Assembly (NCBI GenBank): GCA_950022295.1
Contig: OX465601.1
Coordinates: 176,331,501-176,395,500, forward strand
Reading direction: 5' to 3'
Origin: Bromus sterilis
Lineage: Eukaryota > Streptophyta > Magnoliopsida > Poales > Poaceae
Length of the DNA: 64,000 nt
Part shown: piece after piece, positions 56,471-64,000 of the stretch
Numbering within the stretch: position 1 is the first letter of the stretch
Layout of the letters: each line of letters begins with the position of its first letter
Made by a program: the position numbers and the translations under genes
The notes under the pieces: model-generated
Databases searched by the model: none
What the model saw: the letters and a program-made list of their open reading frames with translations, nothing else
What the model was told of the DNA's origin: nothing

Positions 56471-59400
56471 GTACAAATAATCTATTTGCAATTTTCTATG
56501 GATCATAACTCCATATCATCTATATGGTTATAGATCATGCTTGTTTGTGGAAAAGGTTGTATCAACGGTCTGGGTACATTCAGATCCGTATGTCTTTTGC
56601 AAATCATTAATTTCACCTAGTTTGACATTCCTTCATTATCCATTATAATGATGAGGTATATATTTCTGGCGGTAGAGTGAGACTTCGTTTGCTGTGTTTC
56701 AGCAATGACATCTGGTGGGTCACGAGGACTTTCCCATAGTCATGCACACTGAAACTCACTCAGTCAGAAGTTGAACTTCTTAAGCCAATATATAACTCCT
56801 GCCACTTCTAAAGCAGACACATCAGTGTAGATTTAGTTCTTAGTGCATTGTATGCAACTTTGATGTCTAACCATGTTTCTTTCAACTTAGGCATTCATCA
56901 GTATGTTATCTCATTTTTCTAGGTTATTGTCCGAACTTGAACCAGCATAACATTTATGGTGAAGTCCACTATCCTTTACAAATTAGATATGTATCCTTAG
57001 TTCTCTCCAGATACTGAAGGATAAACTTAACTCTTTGTTCAATGATTTTCTCATAAATCATATCACAACATGTTCTTCTTGCTAAGAACTTGGGTCACAT
57101 TACGTCGAGTACATAACTCTGGTTTTATATGAAAGAACCTATGACAAAGGCATAGAGGATGTAGCACATCCATTTCTTTCCTTTATTTAACTATTGTTCT
57201 TGTACTGAGATCAACTCGATACTTCTCTTGGATATACAAGTAAGAACTACTTCTTGACTTGTACCATTCTGAACTCCTTCAGAATCTTATCCCCGAAAGT
57301 ATTCCGACTCAATGTTTATTAAATACATTAATCTATCTTAATATATTTTCAATGTTTAACACTTGCTCATCTTCATTTATGAAAGATTCAAATAATCATT
57401 AATACCAACTACACCATTCTTAATATGTTATCCATATATGAGAACGTTGTCATGCTCCCACTCAAATATGTCATGCACATATTAAGTTCAGGATAACACT
57501 CACATAGCTCCCACTCAAATATGTCAGTCACATATAAGGTAAGGATAACATCCACATAGCTCCTACTCAAATATGTCAGACACATATAAGATTAGTATAA
57601 TACTCCCATAGCTCCCACTCAAAATATGTCGTCCACATATTAAGTTTAGGAAACTATTCAGCTCCCACTCAGTTTCATGCGAATGCATGTTTCTCAATAT
57701 TTTGGCTAAGTCCAAAATCACTTTGATCATCCATCAAATTGAGAATTCAGATTACGAGACACTAGTATCCATATGTTTTCAAAACCTTCTTGTTGTACCA
57801 ATTACAACACTTCTTCAAACGCAGGAATTGAGGAAGTCATGGTATTGATAATAATTTGGATCAATCGTAGTGAATATCCCACTGACTCAAGAATCGCTAC
57901 TTATTGTTGTCAAAACCTTTTGAATTTGTCAGAAACATACTTTATGACAAATCGATCTTGATGTCTTCTTTGATGTTCACATTTATTCCTTATAACTTTG
58001 AAGTCATTGAGAATATCAAGTAAACTCCTCACAAGATAAGATTCAAGTAATCTTAAATGTGATTCAATATGGGACTTCATGACTCATAGTCATATCTCAT
58101 ACTTAGGTCCACCATCGCTTCTTTGTAGTTCATAGGTATGTCTTATTTCATTAACACGACAAGTGAATCATGAATATTATTTTGCACAAGGGCACATATG
58201 TATTCTTGAATCCTACTTTGTTCAGTAAAAAGTTCCATCAAAACATCATGATCATTTATCATTAGTTTCTCGTCTAATTGTAGAGATTTTCTTACGGAAC
58301 ATATTCCTTTGCGCTACTCTGACATCAGAGGCAAGGTCAATTACCTTGATTGAAGTTTCACTTTTCTTCCATTAACACATTTTATCAAGAACAATTCTTG
58401 ACAAACACCAAACTTAGCAATACAAGTTTTGCTCCTTTGGTTCTAGTTATGAAAGATGTATCCATAGTTGTCTAAGGATACACTAGAAAGATGATTTATC
58501 ATATAAATCGGGCTTCCTAGAAACCACGATACACCATGACATATATAGTGTTTGTTTCCACGAACTCAGATGGTTCCCTATACTGAAGTGACTGTTTGCA
58601 TATTAAATTAATAAATCTAAACAATAATAATAACACAACTCGATAAGAGATAACTTAGACCATACACTATAAATAGGGTATGATTACAATGTTCAGGCAC
58701 ATCAACAATATTGAAGTGTCCAAGCATTGTAATTTGTGGAACAACTTTCACAAGTCTTTAATGCCCAAGGCTAACTAAAAACATTTGTCACTTTGATCAA
58801 ATTGTAGAGACTTGTCTTTCTTGTTAATTTAATACCCGTCTTCACTCTGAAATCCCTTTGATCATATCAAATTATTTCAAACTCATGTTTCATTAGTGAA
58901 TGCATATATTCATCTAAGTCCACATACGAAGTTCACGAAATAATGAAACTCAATACATGTTGATATACGATACATCACAATGTATGATATTCAACAATCA
59001 GTACACACCCTGTTTTACCAGAACGCGAGGTTTTAGTCATCTCACCTAAAAAGGCATGGTTTTCATGTGTCAATAGATCAAGTATCCCAAGACTTCATCA
59101 AACCATTCATGACTTAAAATGCAGTGTCATTATTAAGTTTGGATAATTTCTTGGCATTACAATATTTATTATAAATGATCAAAACACCATCATCAATATA
59201 AGAATAACTTATTCACAATCGTAATGTGACCATAAAAGATATCATTCATAAAAGGAGAACAACTGACTTGTTACTCACTAATATGAATAATTGTCTTCGC
59301 GAGATGCAAGACACACTAATAATGTTCACATCCAAAATGATCATAAATTTATTCATATATTAATCAAATGATAGATGTAGAGGGAGAGTGTTGTCGACCA

Positions 59401-61117
59401 TCAACTGTCTTGATTATCGTCAGCACACATTGTCACCTCATCCCTTCCAAGACACTCTAGAAGCAGCATGTTCAAGCATCAAATACTTAATCAACCACAA
59501 TCATTATTTTGTGGGGAAAGACATTTATAACTTGTATATCAAATATACCTTCTCCATCAATGACTATTCCTGCATTGGACCTACCTTCAAAGTTCACAAC
59601 TTTAACCTTGACCTCATGACAAGTGAACGATTCTCCTTCATGACATAGTCTAGACGTGGTCTTTGTAGCTGAGAGGAAGCGGATGCAACTCCCTAGTTAT
59701 CGCAAAGTAACCAGTCATTCAGTAGTCCAAGTTATACACAAGGTGTTCATGTATCTTATAGAGTTTCCAAGTGACTTTCTCAGCAGGTTGTTCCTTCCAC
59801 CATAGTTGAAAGAAACCCCATCCATATACTCATATTCCATTACTCTTATTTGTGACCTAGTGCTTTCAAGTTCACCTAGCACGTCATACGTGTTGGTTAA
59901 CATGCATTCACAATTCATATTCATAGAATGAAGTATGGTGTATTGGACAGTCATTCATAAGTGACGGTGAGTATGATACTCATCATCATCTTCCTTAATT
60001 ACGGAGTTAACTGGTTTATCTCCTAGTAGTTATCGTATTATGTTTAGTAAGTCATTACTAACGAGTATGTCTCTAACGGTGTTGGTAACAATCAATGAAG
60101 TAAGACCCATTTACCTTAAGTTCTATATCACACTAAAAGATCCATAATTTTAAACATCTTGTGTATGACATTATATACAATGATATTTGCTAAGACATGA
60201 AGATTAAGTTCATAATATGGAGTTCATGTTTAAAAAAAATTCTGGAACTCCCACTCAGACAAACATCCCTCATAGTTTATTCTAAGTGATTACACGATCC
60301 TTGAAAACTTTACCTCCCCAGTGTGACACGACCATCAGTATATTCTCAAGGTAGGCCATCATGCCAATCACATCATCTATGTGACTCATGCTCGACCTTT
60401 CGGTCTCTTGTGTCCCGATGCCATGTCTGCACATCCCAGGCTCGCCAGCACACCCTATGTGATTTGTTGCTGTGTCATACAAGGCCATGCTTCTGGGCAT
60501 GCTAGGCTTGCTATGCCCACCTCATTTGAACGCGAATATGTTTGACACCCATGTGACCTGTGATGCCTCCATAATGTTGATCTTTCCAGGTGGTGCTCAC
60601 TAGGGTAAGTACACTATGTTGGTTTTAGTGAGGGATCATCCTATAATGCTACCGTCGTATATCTAACATATTAGCAAAACAGGATGCAACAATATAAATC
60701 ATACTAACTATGATTCCCCCGACATGCAAATTAAAGTGGAAAACGCCTTTCTACTTTATCTTTTGCAAGTTTTACGTGGCTTCTAGGGGTTTCGAGAAAA
60801 GAACCGTTTCTATCCTACGAAAACAGGCCACAACACCAATCCTGCAATTTTCTCTATTACACCCCTGTCGGGGCCCTCCGTTGCAAACATCTTCGCAAAG
60901 CTAATGTTAGAGAGACAGACACCCCCAGCCATTTATATGGTACAAACCATATGTCAAGCGTGGAACCAGTCTCAATAAACGCGTAGGGTCGGTCGGGGCC
61001 GCTTCATCAGGACATTGCCGCAATGCTAAACGAGTATATGTGGGAGGGTAAAAATTGGAGAATTGATGCCACATACTAGATGTGTTCAATCCATAGAATA
61101 CATCTACGCATAGCCTT
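56471..61117 (-). pseudogene. TE-12 internal region, decayed copia polyprotein
   Basis: No long frame survives. Near 56558-56610 the minus strand still reads ICKRHTDLNVPRPL, which resembles the C-terminal end of copia pol (the HTDLNVADPLTK-type motif after RNase H), at the expected place beside the purine tract. Other parts are stop-rich and AT-rich. A ~52 bp tandem array lies at 57440-57672. Confidence 0.6.
57440..57672. repeat. ~52 bp tandem array inside TE-12 (about 4.5 units)
   Basis: GCTCCCACTCAAATATGTCA-like cores start at 57454, 57506, 57559, 57611 and (partial) 57661, each followed by a CACATAT-A-GT-AGGATAA-like tail. Spacing is 50-53 bases. Confidence 0.8.
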
Positions 61118-61130
61118 GCTCATGATACCA
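61118..61130 (-). other. Primer binding site of TE-12
   Basis: The minus strand reads TGGTATCATGAGC one base after the 5' LTR end, a tRNA-iMet-type site with a divergent 3' half. Confidence 0.65.
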
Positions 61131-61131
61131 C

Positions 61132-62906
61132 TATTGGGGTTCGGGGCAGAAAACACAAAATTTTCATAACCTACGATACCCAATCCCAAGACCTATGCTA
61201 TGGCGATGTAAGTAACAGATAGAAATAGGTCACATACCAGTGTGTATTCCGTTAAGCGGGAAATGTTCCCGCGTGAACATGGTTGGTGTAGTCGTACCGA
61301 CAATCCCCGATGCCGCGCAGCTCCACGATGAGTCCAATAGCCACCCGGTCCTTGAGACTGATGACGGGATTACGTCCCCGTCGGAACATTGTCGGTGAAG
61401 ACGCCGCGATACGGCCACGACGATGAAGTAGGGCCACAAGTGTAGAGCCTCGCGGGATTACACACATACGGTGTACCCGACGTCCCTCCGGGCTCGGAAC
61501 CAGAAGAGCAGCGGAAAGTAGATGGATTCAGATCCCAATTCCAGTACCACGACGGCGTGCGTATGATGGAGAAATCCCCAACCCAGTGCAGCCTCCAAAC
61601 AAGGGGAGTACGCTCATAGGAGGGAGAAAGAGGGAGAGAGAGACGAGAACTTGTCCCAAAATTAGATGAAGGAAAAGGGCACCCTACCCCTCCTTATATA
61701 GGCCAAGGAGGGGGGATCTTCCCCTCAACTTCCCATGTGGGACTAATCCCAAGGGGAGGGGGGAAAATGCGCTCCTAGGGGGGGGGGCATGGGCCCCTTC
61801 ATGGCGCCATGGCCCATGGGGGGAGACTCCCTCTTCCCCTAATGGGCCTCTTTAGGCCCTTATGCCTTTTTCTTATATTTTAATTATATTTTAATATTTA
61901 ATTCATATAATTAAATAATAAAACATATTTAAACATTATTAAATAAAATTTTGAACCTTTCAAAATTCCCAGAACAATTTCTGGCCTCCGCCGGAAACAA
62001 TTCCGGTGTTCTCTCTTATTTCTCCGGTGATCCCGAATCTATCCTTAATGCGTCGAATACCCTTAAGTGTGACACCCTACGGTCCAGGAAACAACAGACA
62101 TGATCGAGACAATCTCATTGATCAATGACTAATGAATCGGACCTAGTTACAATCCTTGATAGCCCCTGCGCTTCCATCGAATGAAACTTCATCGCTGTTG
62201 GATCCGTTTAACGTTGAGCATTATCCCTTTGTCCTATGGTACTTTGCTTGTAAGAGGTTTGATCGTCGGTATCCAATATACCTAGTTCATCCTCGTTACC
62301 GACAAACATGCTTAGTTGTTCCCGTGATATTACAACCCTCATGACCTAGTCACATGATTATAATCTCTATGATGTAATATCATCGAGTGGGCCCAGAGTA
62401 CCTATCCGTCACTCGGATGGACAAATCCCGCTTTGATCTATTTGCATACTCATTAATGTATCTATTCGGAATACCCAAAGTGCACCTTTATGGCCAACAT
62501 ATTTCAGTCAGGCGGTGGGTTACAAATCAAAGCATCCTCATAGATAGTAATTACGTATGATCATTACGGTCAAAGGATCTGGTCACTACGTTGTAGTTAT
62601 CGCAATGTTGAACTTATGTGACTCGATCAGATTGCAACACTTCTAGTGGGTGTGTGTCCATCATATCATTCTCCCAAAGATACGGCTTCATTGTCAACAA
62701 CTTAATTTTTCATGATCAGGAAACCTTGATCATCAATTGCCCAATGTACTAGTATACTAGAGTTAACTAGGGACCTGGTTGTTTTATACCAGACGCGTAT
62801 TAATGTTTCCGCTTAATACAGTTATAGCATAGTATAAAACGTATTATGAACTTATCAAATATGATAATAAACATATTTTATTTGCCTCTAGGGCACATTC
62901 CCAACA
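61132..62906 (-). repeat. TE-12 5' LTR
   Basis: 1775 bases. The inner end reads ...CCCCAATA instead of ...CCCCAACA (one transition). TATA box at 61694-61700 (minus). Right flank AGCTT. Confidence 0.9.
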
Positions 62907-62907
62907 A

Positions 62908-63341
62908 GCTTATGGCATCAAAACTAGGGGCAGAACACACACCCAGGACCCACTCTATCGCGAGGGGCATCCGAAGAGGATCAAGCAAGATTCTCAAGTA
63001 CATGTAGAAGACTGGATTGTTGGCTCTCCTAAGAAGAAAAAGAAGAAGAAGAAACACAAGGAGGATGAAAACTCTAATGATCCTATTAAAAGTGAAGAAC
63101 CCGCTATTGATCCTAACAACATATCTACCTCCGATGCTGAAACTGAAGACGGTGCTGAGCCCGGAGACATTGATAAGGAGAAGAATGATCCTCCCGAGGT
63201 GCGAGAAGAAGAAGCACCCGATAAACGCAAGAAGTACACTAGAGAAGACTTCATAGCAAGAAGACTTGGGAAGGAAAGAGAACCATGGGTACAGAAACCC
63301 ATGCCCTTTCCAGGTAAGTCTCTCAAATCTAAAGAGGAAGA
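62908..63341 (+). pseudogene. gag: TE-11 gag C-terminal segment continued after TE-12
   Basis: After the second AGCTT the frame starting GCT at 62908 is open: AYGIKTRGRTH..., then VEDWIVGSP followed by a run of Lys and a long acidic stretch (EDENSNDPIKSEEP...). It ends by shifting frame near 63340 (after KSKEEE). The Lys-rich then acidic layout is usual between gag and protease in this group. Confidence 0.65.
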
Positions 63342-64000
63342 GATTATAATAAATTTTGTGAATGGATGAAACCTCTTTTTCTTCAAATTCCCCTGACTGA
63401 TGCTATTAAGTTACCTCCTTATTCAAAATATATGAAAGATATTGTTACTAATAAGAGAAAAGTTCCTAATGAGGGAATATCTACTATGCTTTCTAACTAC
63501 TCTTTCAGTGGCAAGATTCCTGAGAAGCTTGGTGATCCAGGTATACCCACCATTCCTTGCTCCATAAAGAATAATTATGTCAAAACTGCCTTATGTGATC
63601 TCGGATCAGGGGTGAGTGTTATGCCTTTTTCTCTTTATAAAAGGCTATGTGTAGATAACCGAATCCCTACAGATATGTCTCTTCAGATGGATGACAAGTC
63701 AACAGCCATCCCGAGAGGTATTTGTGAGGATGTTCCCGTTGAAGTTGCTAATTGCTTAATTCTTACAGATTTTGTTGTGCTGGACATGCCTGAGGATGGG
63801 ATCATGTCTATTATTCTTGGCAGAACTTTTCTTAACACCGCATGTGCCATTATTGATTGCAATAAAGGAAAGGTCACCTTCAACGTTGATGATAAAGAAC
63901 ACACGGTGTATTTTCTGAAGAAGATTGACAAAAGGCATGGCCTTAACTCTATAGAGAATATCGAGACCGTGAAGATTGGAGAATGGGACTATCCATTACA
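63342..64000 (+). CDS. TE-11 protease region, partial, open to the window end
   Basis: This frame begins DYNKFCEWMKPLF and stays open for 219 codons to the right edge. CDLGSGVSVMPFSLYKRL (Asp codon at 63597-63599) is the Athila-type aspartic protease active-site segment, and SIILGRTFLNTACAIIDC is the second conserved protease motif. RT and integrase should follow beyond the window. It is out of frame with the upstream gag segment, so on its own it is a fragment of a broken polyprotein. Confidence 0.75.

Larger units (their letters stand above)
54690..62906 (-). mobile_element. TE-12: full-length copia element with decayed coding region
   Basis: 8217 bases with a perfect duplication AGCTT (54685-54689 and 62907-62911). 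Minus-strand order: 5' LTR (62906-61132), primer site, internal region, purine tract, 3' LTR (56451-54690). LTRs start TGTTGGGAA...GTGCCCTAGA, the BARE/Angela-like pattern. No ORF longer than about 90 residues remains inside. It splits TE-11. Confidence 0.9.

Noticed and set aside
57440..57672. CRISPR-like array
   Set aside because: Repeats are contiguous and degenerate, without unique spacers of constant length, and lie in a plant retroelement.

Overview
The window is a stack of nested LTR retrotransposons typical of gene-poor intergenic DNA in a large-genome grass, most likely Triticeae (wheat, Aegilops, barley or rye). I base this on Tekay/Del-type chromoviral Ty3/gypsy elements with ~4 kb LTRs, an Athila-type gypsy LTR starting TGATACGTC, BARE/Angela-type copia LTRs starting TGTTGG, and a Cassandra (5S-carrying TRIM) solo LTR. 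I found no host protein gene, tRNA, rRNA locus or CRISPR array. Family and clade names come from memory of motifs; no database was searched.

Layout. 1-1798: partial LTR (TE-1). 1799-2663: unidentified LTR-like host DNA (TE-2). 2664-49230: one ~4.2 kb 3' LTR of a minus-strand gypsy element (TE-3), cut into four pieces (2664-2967, 18120-19336, 32409-34073, 48212-49230) by three insertions. Insertion 1 is a solo LTR (TE-4, target duplication CATGA) holding a related chromovirus (TE-5, gag-pol 9796-14309, broken), which itself holds a Cassandra solo LTR (5585-5850). Insertion 2 is TE-6 (19337-32403), a full-length chromovirus with a broken gag-pol and a mutated RT active site. Insertion 3 is TE-7 (34074-48206, minus strand, duplication CAGAG), a complete young element with an uninterrupted ~1495-residue gag-pol and an extra 259-residue ORF in its leader.

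49231-50086 is the 3' internal end of TE-3, with a ~55 bp tandem array. 50087-50886 is unidentified promoter-bearing DNA. Then come a gypsy LTR fragment (50887-51303), a BARE-like LTR fragment (51304-51693) and an Athila-type gypsy (TE-11, from 51694 past the window end). TE-11 is split by a minus-strand copia element (TE-12, 54690-62906, duplication AGCTT) whose coding region has decayed.

How the parts work together. TE-5, TE-6 and TE-7 each have the order LTR, tRNA-iMet-type primer site, gag (CCHC knuckle), protease, RT, RNase H, integrase, chromodomain, purine tract, LTR. Only TE-7 looks able to make its own proteins. The points most worth following are the leader ORF of TE-7, whose N-terminal half has a double-stranded-RNA-binding-domain-like pattern with splice-like signals around it; a hairpin module with a covarying base pair shared by LTRs that otherwise do not align; and a recombinant LTR whose history can be read from its target-site duplications.
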